The notes beneath the pieces are model-generated. The model saw only the letters and a program-made list of their open reading frames with translations. It ran no database searches and had not been told where the DNA came from. From contig KV918907.1 in the NCBI GenBank assembly GCA_002049455.2, positions 1 to 64,000 of the forward strand: a stretch of DNA of 64,000 nt, given 5' to 3'. The position numbers and the translations under genes were made by a program. Origin of the DNA: Porphyra umbilicalis (taxonomy: Eukaryota; Rhodophyta; Bangiophyceae; Bangiales; Bangiaceae). Shown piece after piece: positions 1 through 9,142 of the stretch (positions are counted from its first letter, which is position 1; each line of letters starts with the position of its first letter).

Positions 1-381
1 GGCCGTAAACACGGTTCAGCCGAGAGAAATGCCGCAAGGCAAGTTGCGGATCATACGCAAAGTTGCGCGTCATGGACGGCAGAGTGGACTTGAGCCACGC
101 CACACGAATTACTTCCTTAATTGCAACGTCGGTACTTGACTCCGTCCAAGAGATATCGGCATGGATAACTCCGTCACCGGTAACATGGACATGTTGGATA
201 GTGGGTATCCACGTGGAGTCCATGACGATGTTGGCCACGGTTGTGAGCCCGGCCTGTCGGCGACTTCGTCGCGTTGGCGTTTGCCACTCGTACCCCGGTA
301 CATGCTTCTTCTTCTGTCGAAGGAAACGCACCACCAGGTTGCGGGGGAGGTTCTCCAGGGGTTCCCAGGTGTCGTCTTTCG
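1..381. repeat. Dispersed repeat, left copy (matches 63620-64000)
   Basis: Aligns gap-free to 63620-64000 with scattered substitutions (offset 63619). Both copies are cut by the window edges, so the true repeat is longer. Confidence 0.9.
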
Positions 382-721
382 ACCCGTAGTCGAACCAGCG
401 CACTTTAGCGCTATAGCTGTCACCCGTCTGGCGTAAGCCTAGGAGTTTGTCGATCACATACTCATCGGCAGTTGCCGGGGTTGACTTGCGTTGGTCTAGA
501 CCATCTATGTGGCGGTCGGGGGTCCCCAGTTGGAAGAGGCGTGGCCCCTCAGCTGTGGACAGCACACCCCCGGGGGCCGCCCCAAAATATCCCGATCCGG
601 GCCAGCAAGGGAATGACCTGTCCAGATCTCGGGGAGATTGGATTCGGTCGGGGGCGGGGCTTTTCCCAAGTGGTTTTCCCAGCCCCCCTCCTACTTGTTT
701 GAACTTTTCGCTTTGGAGGGA
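1..721 (-). pseudogene. Chromodomain protein C-terminal fragment (copy A), runs off left edge
   Basis: Read on the minus strand, the frame with codons at positions 2-4, 5-7 and so on has no stop from 721 to the left edge. Between about 463 and 305 it encodes a chromodomain: EYVIDKLLG at the start, then KVRWFDYGSKDDTWEP and a closing helix NLVVRFLRQKKK. About 100 residues follow before the edge. The 381 bases nearest the edge recur at 63620-64000 with no gaps, and the frame is open in both copies, so it was under coding constraint. C-terminal chromodomains are usual in integrases of Ty3/gypsy chromoviruses, so this is probably the tail of such a polyprotein. The part above 463 is not recognisable and no start codon is visible. 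The chromodomain call is firm; the parent element is inferred. Confidence 0.65.
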
Positions 722-1146
722 ATTATCTGTTTGGCGCATTTGGGGTGGCTACTTTGGCCGCCGGCGTTCGGTTTGGGAGGGGTTTATTGACAGCGGGGAC
801 GCCGTCCCCGTCGCCGTTTGATAAAACCAACTGTGCTTTGGACTACGATTCCCCCCTGGGCTTTGCCGTGATCCTCTCCTCCCGTTGGGGGAAGGCTGGG
901 CTGTGGGTCGATTTCCGGGGCAGTTCCTTCGACGGACCGAGCTGATCAAGAGGTCACTTCGGCTGGACGACGAACCAACGTGGTGGTGCTCAGAACCGCT
1001 ACAATTTCTGGTGGAGCAGCAGGGGATTCCGGCCGTTGCCACGCCCGTACCGGGTAGCCGGTTCCCCGATCGTCTGTTGGTTTGTGAGTTCAAGGCGACG
1101 TGGATCTCCGCGTCGGTCTGTCGTCGATTACCGCCCGGCCACTACG
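722..1146 (+). other. Leader region upstream of the gypsy gag ORF
   Basis: No gene is seen here. It would hold the end of the 5' LTR and the leader of the element. I could not find a second copy of this sequence downstream of pol, so LTR boundaries are not demonstrable. Confidence 0.4.
1009..1028 (+). promoter_or_regulatory. Candidate primer binding site of the gypsy element
   Basis: TGGTGGAGCAGCAGGGGATT starts with the TGG expected opposite a tRNA CCA end. It would pair with a tRNA whose 3' acceptor strand is CTGCTCC followed by discriminator A. It lies a few bases after ...CTACA, a plausible LTR end. The tRNA is not identified and no matching 3' LTR was found, so this is tentative. Confidence 0.35.
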
Positions 1147-2823
1147 ATGGCGTCGCCGTCCGACATCCCCAAGTCGAACGCGATCGCTACCGGTATGCCG
1201 GCGGGTACATCCGCGGTGACCCCAGCGGTCGCTGCAACAGGGGGATCCGCGGCCGGATCAGGGATTCCCTTCACTCCGCCTCGGCCATTGGCGGACCTCG
1301 TGGGCGAAACAGTTCGTCGTGTCCCACCGGGGGCCGGTGCCTTCCTCCCTCGACGTCTCGACGAACGGACGGGATTGGTGGATCAAGATCGTTATCCGGC
1401 GACGCCTTTAGCGATGGCCGATCTGGACACGGCGCTGTCGACGTTCCGCGAGTCGTTATTGGCCGACGTTTCTCGGGTCATCGCGGCGAGCCCCGCGGGA
1501 TCGGCTCAAGATGCCCCCCGCCGAGGTTCTCCAGTGGACACGCGGAAGAGCCGCAGCAAAGGGAAGTCACGGCGTCACCGTAGTCCCTCGTCGTCATCGT
1601 CGTCCTCATCTTCCTCGCCGTCGCCGGCGACAACCGACAACGACGACGACCACGTGGGGCGCAAGGTGGGGTCCGGCAAGTTGGCGGTCCTCGAGTGCCC
1701 GGACGATCGCTTCGCGGGCGTCCTGGACTACCGATCGTACCGCCTATGGAACCGTCACTCGACCTACGGGGCGTCGCAGGCCCGCAAGATGGGACGGACG
1801 GCCAAGAATATGAAGTTCTCCTTCGGGGGGACCCCGATGTTCAACGGGAAGGAACCCCTCAAGGTCTTCTCGTGGCTCCGAAAGTTCGTCAAGGCCTGCG
1901 ATGACAACGACGTGTCCGAGGGGATGGGTTTGTACCTAATTCCCAACTTCCTCGCGGGCGACGCTGAGACGCGGTTCACTCGGAACCTACCGGGGTCGGA
2001 TATCGCGGGCGGACGGGGCTCGCTTGGATCCTTCCCCGCGGCGGTCAATTGGCTGTTGTCGACCTACGCGGAGCCGCACGCTTTGGGGCTGGCGCAGGAC
2101 AAGTTTAGCCGGGCGGCGCTCGTGGACAACGAGGGGGTGGATGCCTTCGCGGCACGTCTACGGAGCCACGCTGAGCTTTGCGGCAACATCCACTCCAAGG
2201 GGACGATGAAACAGCAGCTGATCCAAGGGCTACCGGAGTATCTACGGACGGACGCCTTCGTGTACAACTCGGCGCAACGAAGCTACCAGCAGTTGTCGAC
2301 CTACGTGGCGGGGAAATATCGGGCCGCCAAGGACGTCATGGCGTTGGCCAGCCGGGGGTCACCCGGGGGATCGTCGCGGAAGGGACAGACGTCGACGGGT
2401 CCCCGTGGCCTCTCGGTCAACCAACTCCACTCCTCGTGGGAGGAGGATGACACGGCGACGTACGACACGGTCGCGGTGCTGCCGTCGGGTACCCCGGGGT
2501 TCCGCACGGCTGGAGGAGCGCCCTATGTGCGGCGGGAGGCCCTGACGGGTCCCCCGCTGTGCTACATGTGTTGGACGCGTGGCCACCGAGTCCCTGATTG
2601 CAAGATTCTGACGGACAAACAGCGGGACCTCGTGAAGGCCGCGCGGAGCACCTTCCTTCGACAGAGGAACGCGTTGGCGGGCGCCCCTTCGGATCGCACC
2701 TTCGTCGTGGCCCTGGTGTGGGACGACCTGTTGGGCGGTGTGGAGTCAACGAGGACGGAAGGGGGGGACGCCCCGCCCGTGGCAACCCCGGCCAAGGGGC
2801 GCCGCGGGGCGGGAAACGCCTAG
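1147..2823 (+). CDS. gag: Gypsy Gag (nucleocapsid/capsid-type) polyprotein
   Basis: 558 codons from the first in-frame ATG at 1147; the frame is open further up but only from a TTG at 1036. The middle (about residues 220-400) has the hydrophobic pattern of Ty3/gypsy capsid domains, including the segment PMFNGKEPLKVFSWL. A CCHC zinc knuckle CYMCWTRGHRVPDC sits near residues 472-485 and binds RNA in such proteins. A Ser-rich, Arg/Lys-rich stretch precedes the capsid part (about residues 135-160). The last codons overlap the start of pol in the -1 frame. The protein would assemble into cytoplasmic virus-like particles. No internal stop is seen, so gag looks intact. Confidence 0.9.
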   Translation: MASPSDIPKSNAIATGMPAGTSAVTPAVAATGGSAAGSGIPFTPPRPLADLVGETVRRVPPGAGAFLPRRLDERTGLVDQDRYPATPLAMADLDTALSTFRESLLADVSRVIAASPAGSAQDAPRRGSPVDTRKSRSKGKSRRHRSPSSSSSSSSSSPSPATTDNDDDHVGRKVGSGKLAVLECPDDRFAGVLDYRSYRLWNRHSTYGASQARKMGRTAKNMKFSFGGTPMFNGKEPLKVFSWLRKFVKACDDNDVSEGMGLYLIPNFLAGDAETRFTRNLPGSDIAGGRGSLGSFPAAVNWLLSTYAEPHALGLAQDKFSRAALVDNEGVDAFAARLRSHAELCGNIHSKGTMKQQLIQGLPEYLRTDAFVYNSAQRSYQQLSTYVAGKYRAAKDVMALASRGSPGGSSRKGQTSTGPRGLSVNQLHSSWEEDDTATYDTVAVLPSGTPGFRTAGGAPYVRREALTGPPLCYMCWTRGHRVPDCKILTDKQRDLVKAARSTFLRQRNALAGAPSDRTFVVALVWDDLLGGVESTRTEGGDAPPVATPAKGRRGAGNA

Positions 2824-2846
2824 GGGGGGTGGCTTCGCCATCCCCC
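2811..2846 (+). promoter_or_regulatory. Programmed -1 ribosomal frameshift signal (gag-pol)
   Basis: Slippery heptamer G GGA AAC at 2811-2817 is in register with the gag frame. Six bases later, just past the gag stop TAG (2821-2823), a hairpin begins: arms 2824-2832 and 2838-2846 form nine pairs (one G-U) around the loop CTTCG. Slipping back one base reads GGG AAA CGC and enters pol directly. Heptamer type, spacer and stem all fit the canonical arrangement. Confidence 0.85.
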
Positions 2847-5800
2847 TCCATCCCCCCTGTCCGCCCCAACTCCCCGGTCGCCCCCCGCCACGTCACGTTT
2901 GCCTCCCCTGGGGTTACTGCGACGTGGCCTGTCCCGGCCCGCTGCCCCTGCCGTCGCGGGCGATATCGCCCGCGGTTCAAGGGGACGCTGTTGCTACTAC
3001 GGAAAGAGAATTTTGAGATTAGCGCGTCGTACCAGTTGGCGCCGTGGCAGACCCCCGTCCCCACGAGGGCGGTGGTCGACACTGGCGCTGGGCCAAGTGT
3101 GATCCGCGCGGATATGTTGCCCGAAGGGTGGTCCGAGTATGCATCGCGGGCGCCGCCCCGGACGCAAGTGAGTGACGCCTCGGGGCAGCTGCTCAAGGTG
3201 AACGCGGAGCTGTCGCTGACGATCTACGTCGGGGGTGCCGCTATGGAGTATGAGTTCCTCGTGGTCAAGGCATTGTCGGTACCGCTCATCCTCGGGTGGG
3301 ACTTCCAGCGCAACTACGTGGACACCATCTCCCCCAAGACGCAGACGATCAAGTGGGACGACGGCACGTCCACGGTGGCGACGCGGAGCTGGACGGGGAA
3401 CACGCGGCCCGCGTCCCCTCGCCGAGGAAACAAGCCGAAAGCCCAAACTGGGGCTATCCGGCTTCGGCAAGGGGTAACCGTCGGCCCGCGGTGCATCCAG
3501 GCCGTCCAAGTGTGCTGCAACGTCAAGGGGGTCCACCTGGTACGGGAACGCCCCGTCAAAATGAGCCGACGGAAGGTACTGTTGCACAACGCGGTCGCGG
3601 AGTTCTCCCCCAACACCCCGCGGTCCCTCTACCTGACGAACATCGGGGACGTGCCGGTGCACCTAACGAAGGGGTATGTCATCGGAACCGCGACGGCCTA
3701 CAATGGACCGCTGCACGTCGTCGAGGAGGAGGAGGAACCGGGGGCGGTCCTAACGATGGGGGCGGACCCCCGTGACAAGCCCGACGAGGAGTTCAAGACG
3801 GGGCGGCAAGCCGAAGAGAGGATCGACGAGGGACAACCTCCACCTCACCCGCCGGACAAGACGTATCCCAAGCCGGAGGTCCACTGGGAGGGCGTTCCCG
3901 ACACGCTTCGTGGTGACGCGGACGACCTCCTCGAGGAGTACAAGGCGCTATGGGCGGGACAACTCGGCAAGGTCGACGTCACCCCGCACCGGATCAAGGT
4001 GACCCCCGGGGCACGGCCACGGCGGGCCCAACCCTATCGGGCGAGCCACGCTTCGAGGGGCATCATCGCCAAGGAGGTGCAACGCCAGCGGGACCTCGGG
4101 GTTATCGAGCCCTCAAGCGCCGAGTGGGCCTTCCCTGTGGTTCTGGTTCCGAAACCCGACGGGACAGTGCGGTTCTGTGTGGATTACCGCCGGCTTAACG
4201 AGGTCACGGTGCGGGATGTGTACCCGTTGCCTCGAATGGACGATTGTATTGACTTCCTCGGGGACGCCAAGGTGTTTTCGACGCTCGACTGCAACTCGGG
4301 GTATTGGCAGATCCCCGTGGCGGACGAGGACCGAGACAAGACGACCTTCGTTTGCCACGAGGGGGCCTACCGCTACATCCGCCTTCCCTTCGGGCTGTCC
4401 AATGCCCCGGCGACCTTCCAACGGGCCATCGACATGATCCTCGGGGGACTCAAGTGGAAGAGCTGCCTCGTGTACCTCGACGACATCATCGTCTTCTCGC
4501 AGACGGCGGGGGAACACGTGGAACACCTCCGGGAGGTCTTCACGGCGCTGCGCGGCGCGGGTGTCTCCCTGAAGGCCAAGAAGTGCCACTTGTTCCAAGA
4601 GGAGGTGGAGTATTTGGGCCATATCGTGGGCCGGGGGGAGCTGAAGGTACAAGACAAGAATATCCGCGGACTCAAGGAGGCGTCTCCCCCGCGGTGCAAG
4701 AAGGACCTACGTAGCTTCCTCGGGATGTGCAACGTGTATCGGAGGTTCGTCAAGGACTACGCCCAAGTGGCGCGGCCGTTGGCCGCCATGACAAGTTCCA
4801 AGAGGCCCGACCGGTGGGGGACGCTGTCCGACAAGGCCCTGGGGGCATTCGAGGAACTCAACAGGCGACTCACGGAGGCCCCCATCCTCGCCCTGCCGAG
4901 GCGACAGGGGACCTACACGTTGGACACGGACGCAAGTGCGGGGCAGGTCGGCGCGGTGCTTTTACAAGAACAACCCGACCAATCCACGCGGCCCGTTGGC
5001 TATTGGAGCCGCTCCCTCAACGCGGCGGAGCGAAACTATAGTACTACGGAGCGGGAGTGCCTCGCGGTTGTGTGGGCGTCCCTCCTTCTCCGCCCCTACG
5101 TCGAGGGGACCCGCTTCACGGTGCGCACGGACCACGCGGCGCTCAAGTGGATGCTGCATATGGACGGGGCTCACGGGAGGCTGGCGCGGTGGCGGTTGCG
5201 ACTGGCGGAGTTCGACTACGTGGTACAGACACGCCCCGGGGCGTCACACCACGCGGCGGACACGATGTCACGCATCTCAACACCCGCGGGAGACGAGGGG
5301 GCGATACCCGACGCGGTACCTTGTCTGGCGTTGCCCAATTCGTCGGCCGCGTGGCAGTTACCGCCGGAGACCAAGGGGGGACTCCTAGGCCCCCTGACGC
5401 TCGCCGAGCTCCTCGAGGGGCAGGCGGAGGACGGACGGTGCAAGGAGGTCCGCGCGGCGATGGACAGCAACGACAAGTCGCGGTTCCGCGAGGACTCGAA
5501 CGGCCTGTTGGTACGCACGGCGCCGTTAGACGGGGCCACGCAAGTCTACGTGCCGACCCACATGCGCTACGGGGTGATGATGCGGGAGCACTACCCTCCG
5601 CGAGCCGGGCACCCGGGGGCGAACAAGATGTACACGTCGATGCGACGATGGTTTTATTGGGAGTGTATGGTGGTGGACGTCTACGCCTTCGTGGCGAACT
5701 GCGTGCAGTGCGCGCGGAACCGCGTCGGCAAGCGACGGAAGACGAACTACCTCAAGACATTCCCCCCGACGGAGCCGCTGACGGACCTGTGTATGGATCT

Positions 5801-6902
5801 GCTCGGTCCCCTCCCCCGAACCGAGGCGGGGAACGAACACCTGTTGGTCATCGTGGATCGCTTCTCCAAGATGACGCGGGCCATCCCCCTTCAGCGGATC
5901 GACGCGGAATCCATCGCGGCGGCCTTTTTGGACTACTGGGTGGCGGCCTATGGACCCCCGGCGACGGTGTTGTCCGACAATGGCCCCCAGTTCCGTTCCA
6001 CGTACTTCCAAGGGGTTTGCTCGCTCCTCGGGATCTCCAACCGGTACTCCACAACGTACCACCCGCAGACGAACGGCCAAGTGGAACGCTACAACCGGAC
6101 CATCGTGGGCCAGTTGCGGACGTACGTCGAGGACCACCAAGACCGATGGGACGAGCTGGTGTCGATGCTGACGTTGGCCTACAATAGCCGACCGCAGCAG
6201 AGCACCGGGGTGGCGCCCCTCGAGTTTGTCACCCCCGAGCGTGTGCGGAGCCTCTCCGTGGAACGCCTCGTCGGCTCCCCGGCACCCGAGGAGACGGAAG
6301 GCAGCCCACGAGCCGTCCGCGAGGGCATCCGAGCGCGGCTACGGAACCTAATCCACAAGGTGCGGAAGTCCCTCACGCTGGCACAGCGGCGGTACAAGAG
6401 GAACTACGACGCCCGCGTACGACCGGTCAACAAGGACGTCCACGCGGGGGACTGGGTGTTCGTCGATGGCCACGCGCGGACCAAATATAAGCTCGGGACC
6501 CGCGCGGCCGGACCGTACAAGGTGTTGTCCCGCGGGGAAGGCACGTTCTCGCTGGATATCGGCGGGTACCCTGAGACGGTAAGCAGCGACCACGTGACGG
6601 TGGCGCCGGGCCCACCGGGGGATCCGCAGACGCTCCTGCAGAACCTCGGGGTGCCCCAAGACATCGTGGTCCCCGAGGGGCATCAACACACGGGCAAGGA
6701 GTTCGTCTGGGAGGCCTTCGTGGGCCACGAAGTCGCGGACGACGGCACGCTACGCCTGTGGACCCGCTGGTGGGGGTACCACCCCGAGGAGGACACCCTC
6801 GAGTTGGCCAGTCGGTTCGACAAACGTAAGGTGCACCAGTATATGCGGCGGGTGGGCCTACGAGTCGAAGAAGCCGGGTCGGTCGTCGACTTCCTCGCCT
6901 AA
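2811..6902 (+). CDS. pol: Gypsy Pol: protease, RT, RNase H, integrase, chromo-like domain
   Basis: About 1360 codons after the -1 shift, ending TAA at 6900-6902. In order: aspartic protease with the DTGA active site (codons from 3078); reverse transcriptase with YLDD (from 4473); RNase H opening TLDTDAS near 4920; integrase zinc finger with His pair and CVQC (about 5590-5715); integrase core with the three acidic residues in MDLLGP, SDNGPQF and QVERYNR (about 5793-6085); and a C-terminal chromo-like domain about 6703-6880 with RWWGYHPEEDT. Chromodomains target integration in chromoviruses. All catalytic motifs are present and there is no internal stop, so this copy could be coding-competent. 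It has no ATG of its own at the right place, consistent with expression only as Gag-Pol. Confidence 0.93.
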   Translation, partial: GKRLGGVASPSPSIPPVRPNSPVAPRHVTFASPGVTATWPVPARCPCRRGRYRPRFKGTLLLLRKENFEISASYQLAPWQTPVPTRAVVDTGAGPSVIRADMLPEGWSEYASRAPPRTQVSDASGQLLKVNAELSLTIYVGGAAMEYEFLVVKALSVPLILGWDFQRNYVDTISPKTQTIKWDDGTSTVATRSWTGNTRPASPRRGNKPKAQTGAIRLRQGVTVGPRCIQAVQVCCNVKGVHLVRERPVKMSRRKVLLHNAVAEFSPNTPRSLYLTNIGDVPVHLTKGYVIGTATAYNGPLHVVEEEEEPGAVLTMGADPRDKPDEEFKTGRQAEERIDEGQPPPHPPDKTYPKPEVHWEGVPDTLRGDADDLLEEYKALWAGQLGKVDVTPHRIKVTPGARPRRAQPYRASHASRGIIAKEVQRQRDLGVIEPSSAEWAFPVVLVPKPDGTVRFCVDYRRLNEVTVRDVYPLPRMDDCIDFLGDAKVFSTLDCNSGYWQIPVADEDRDKTTFVCHEGAYRYIRLPFGLSNAPATFQRAIDMILGGLKWKSCLVYLDDIIVFSQTAGEHVEHLREVFTALRGAGVSLKAKKCHLFQEEVEYLGHIVGRGELKVQDKNIRGLKEASPPRCKKDLRSFLGMCNVYRRFVKDYAQVARPLAAMTSSKRPDRWGTLSDKALGAFEELNRRLTEAPILALPRRQGTYTLDTDASAGQVGAVLLQEQPDQSTRPVGYWSRSLNAAERNYSTTERECLAVVWASLLLRPYVEGTRFTVRTDHAALKWMLHMDGAHGRLARWRLRLAEFDYVVQTRPGASHHAADTMSRISTPAGDEGAIPDAVPCLALPNSSAAWQLPPETKGGLLGPLTLAELLEGQAEDGRCKEVRAAMDSNDKSRFREDSNGLLVRTAPLDGATQVYVPTHMRYGVMMREHYPPRAGHPGANKMYTSMRRWFYWECMVVDVYAFVANCVQCARNRVGKRRKTNYLKTFPPTEPLTDLCMDLLGPLPRTEAGNEHLLVIVDRFSKMTRAIPLQRIDAESIAAAFLDYWVAAYGPPATVLSDNGPQFRSTYFQGVCSLLGISNRYSTTYHPQTNGQVERYNRTIVGQLRTYVEDHQDRWDELVSMLTLAYNSRPQQSTGVAPLEFVTPERVRSLSVERLVGSPAPEETEGSPRAVREGIRARLRNLIHKVRKSLTLAQRRYKRNYDARVRPVNKDVHAGDWVFVDGHARTKYKLGTRAAGPYKVLSRGEGTFSLDIGGYPETVSSDHVTVAPGPPGDPQTLLQNLGVPQDIVVPEGHQHTGKEFVWEAFVGHEVADDGTLRLWTRWWGYHPEEDTLELASRFDKRKVHQYMRRVGLRVEEAGSVVDFLA

Positions 6903-7896
6903 GGCAATTTCCACCTGGGACACGTGGTTTTCAATCTTCGAATCGTGGCATTTTTTCGGGTTCGACACGTGTCCCGGTTGGAACCACGTGGCCGGGGTGG
7001 CGACCGTCCCGACTGCGAGCCGGGTGGGCCGTCTTCTCCGTGACACGGGGGGAGGTGAGGGTCAAGGCGATCAGGCGGCGTGGTCGGTACCAGGGGGCGG
7101 GGTGGTACGTGATGGCTGACCGACGGGGGCCGATCCAATGATGGACCACGACGGGGTCCAAGATTCGGCCTGACGAACAAGGGGCTCTCCCAAGGGTGAT
7201 ACGCAAACGACCCGCGGCTACGGGGCGGGATGGGGACCCCAGACAACGGAAAGGCACGCGGTTTCAGCTGCCGCCGCGGATGGACACGGCATCGGATCCC
7301 CCGCGGGAGGCCCGCCGCCACCGGCTCATTGCGAGCAGCCGCCCTCAAACCACCAAGAAATAGATGCAGGGGACGGGCGTCCCCGTAGCTGCGTTGCCCG
7401 GGAACAGCGGCGACCGACGTGGGGCCGGCGGGCCGCCCGCCGCGGGGGCCTCAGCGACTGTGGTGGCGGCGGCCACCGCCGTCAACCTGGCCCGGCGTGT
7501 CCCAGCCGGCCGCGCGCCGCGCGCGACCGCCGTTGCCGTGGCTACCGCCGCTGCCACGTCGGCGCGCTGAGCGGGGCAGCGCCGGCCGTGCGCGGGTCTC
7601 TGCACAGGACTTCAAACGGTTACCATATGAGAGCTAAAGACGTCTTTTGGCCGTGGGATAACCCATGAGAGGGAAAGAGGTCGCCTGCCCAGAAGGAATG
7701 GCATCTTTATTGTTCGCGAAATGGGCGACTCTCACCGACGTTCCTTTCAGAATGTCGGTTGATGTCTGGAGCGCAGGGATAAAAAAAGGCCTCGGGTGGC
7801 GACGTCAAGCGCTACCCCCTAGCACTCGCTAGGCGCCACGTGTTGTGCGAAGACACTGACAGCGGCGCCAGCCCCTTGGTGCTTCCGCTTGCCCTG
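6903..7896. other. Intergenic, no gene seen
   Basis: Would be expected to contain the 3' LTR of the gypsy element, but no sequence from 436-1008 recurs here. 7345-7605 is GCC/GCG-rich and open in several frames without recognisable protein features. Confidence 0.5.
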
Positions 7897-7944
7897 CCAG
7901 CAGGGCATGCCCAGCAGAGCATGCAGCAGGGCATGCCCTGCTGG
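7897..7944. repeat. Perfect 16-bp inverted repeat with 16-base spacer
   Basis: CCAGCAGGGCATGCCC at 7897-7912 is exactly complementary to 7929-7944. The spacer holds further copies of the AGCAG/GCATGC words, and GCCCTGCCAGCAGGGC nests at the left edge. Confidence 0.9.
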
Positions 7945-8780
7945 TGTCTCGTTTCGGACGTTCGATCGCAGTCCAGTGGACGCGGAGGGACGTACGACCT
8001 TCCACGCGTGCGCCCCCCCCCGTCCCTTCCCGCAGGGTACCACGGGTGCGCTTCCCTCTCAGTGCCTTCTTTCGCACCGGCGCTCCTGGTCTTTTCCTTA
8101 CCGCGCCTGCTCTTGCTGTACTCTACCCCGTCTATCGCCCTGACGTCAGCAGGTCTCCTTTGTTGCCTGCTGTATTTCGTGTTCGGTTCCTCCTCCCCCC
8201 CGTTTCTTTTCTTGCGTGCTGTTGCTGCTCGCTGTTCCGCCCCCCTCGCTCTTGTGGTCGCTTGCTGTTACCGTGCCGTGTTCCTTATTTTGTTTTCCAT
8301 TCCCCTCTCTCCTCTGCCCCCACCCCCGTCCCTCCCTGCCCCATTACCTCCCAGGATTTGTCGGGCTCTGCTCGAGGGGATCTTTGCCTCTCCTCCTGAC
8401 CAGCTGCCACCCGCCCGACAAGCTCCCTCCCCCAGCGCTGGCCCCTGCTCGTCATCACCCGCTCCTGACGGCTGTATTTGGCGCTCATCATATCACTCTT
8501 AGAGACTGCAAGGGGGGCGAGCAGGGGCGTTGGTTGGGTGGGGGGCACCGATATGGACAGGGTGTGCAGGGGCGGTTGGAGGGGGTTGGATAGCGTGTGA
8601 GGCCGAGGTGGGCGGAGGGGGACGGCGTCCGCGGGTTGAAGAGGGAGGGGGGGGCTAGGGTAGGCGGGCAGGGCTAAGATGGGCGGGGGGTGATTGGGGT
8701 GAGCGAGGGTGGGCGGGCGCGGTTGGCGGGGATGGGTGGGGGTGGGCGGCGGGGCGTGGTGGGAGCAAGTCGGGTGGCGC
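7945..8780. other. Strand-asymmetric block: pyrimidine-rich then G-rich
   Basis: 8000-8480 is strongly C/T-rich on the plus strand and 8500-8780 is G-rich with many GGGTGGGCGG words. Long frames here are low-complexity. No gene is supported. Confidence 0.5.
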
Positions 8781-9142
8781 TTGGGTTGTACGATAGCAAG
8801 GAAACTGTAAATTTGGCTATCTGTTACTGAAAGCGCGTTCGCGAAAACACCCTGGACTTGCAAAACGATAGAACTGTTTTCACACGACGAAAGATACATA
8901 AGCAAGTCGAGCACCGCCTCCCGGGTGAGCGTCACCTGCACGACCGGCGCCGCTTGGGAGCGCACGTACAAGCGGGAGATCAGAAAAAAGGAGCCGAGGA
9001 AGGCGGCCATGGCGGCGGTGGTGGCGGTCGCCGACGTGACCACCGCTTGCTGGCGTAGGGGGCGCTCCGCCCACCGCCGCCGCGGCGTCCACCGCGGCCC
9101 GCACGAGCGGCAGCTGCTGCCGTCGGGGGGATACCCGCTCAC
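8285..9142 (-). CDS. Doubtful hypothetical ORF with one membrane segment
   Basis: A minus-strand frame of 285 codons contains a hydrophobic segment (AAFLGSFFLISRLYV) followed by about 50 non-repetitive residues (...VQVTLTREAVLDLLMYL...). The second half is Pro/His/Thr-rich and merely reads through the G-rich repeat block. If real, the gene covers only about 8780-9142 and may extend upstream through frames broken at G runs. I do not recognise a family. Confidence 0.18.
   Translation of the reverse strand: MSGYPPDGSSCRSCGPRWTPRRRWAERPLRQQAVVTSATATTAAMAAFLGSFFLISRLYVRSQAAPVVQVTLTREAVLDLLMYLSSCENSSIVLQVQGVFANALSVTDSQIYSFLAIVQPKRHPTCSHHAPPPTPTHPRQPRPPTLAHPNHPPPILALPAYPSPPLPLQPADAVPLRPPRPHTLSNPLQPPLHTLSISVPPTQPTPLLAPLAVSKSDMMSAKYSRQERVMTSRGQRWGRELVGRVAAGQEERQRSPRAEPDKSWEVMGQGGTGVGAEERGEWKTK

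Larger units (their letters stand above)
1009..6902 (+). mobile_element. Ty3/gypsy-type LTR retrotransposon, coding core complete, 3' LTR not found
   Basis: Gag and Pol are both open with protease, reverse transcriptase, RNase H, integrase and a chromo-like domain in the Ty3/gypsy order (RT before integrase). The two ORFs are in a -1 relation and joined by a frameshift signal at 2811-2846. Neither LTR could be delimited: sequence before gag has no visible copy in 6903-7600. Either the 3' end is truncated or rearranged, or the LTRs are very divergent. Confidence 0.85.

Noticed and set aside
1036..1146. Upstream extension of gag
   Set aside because: Depends on a TTG start; the ATG at 1147 is the first standard start and the extra sequence has no Gag features.
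6903..7600. 3' LTR of the gypsy element
   Set aside because: No stretch matching 436-1008 could be found, so no LTR was annotated.
7840..8502. 220-codon plus-strand ORF
   Set aside because: Its hydrophobic Leu/Pro/Ser sequence is what a C/T-rich stretch produces in any frame; no domain or conserved pattern.
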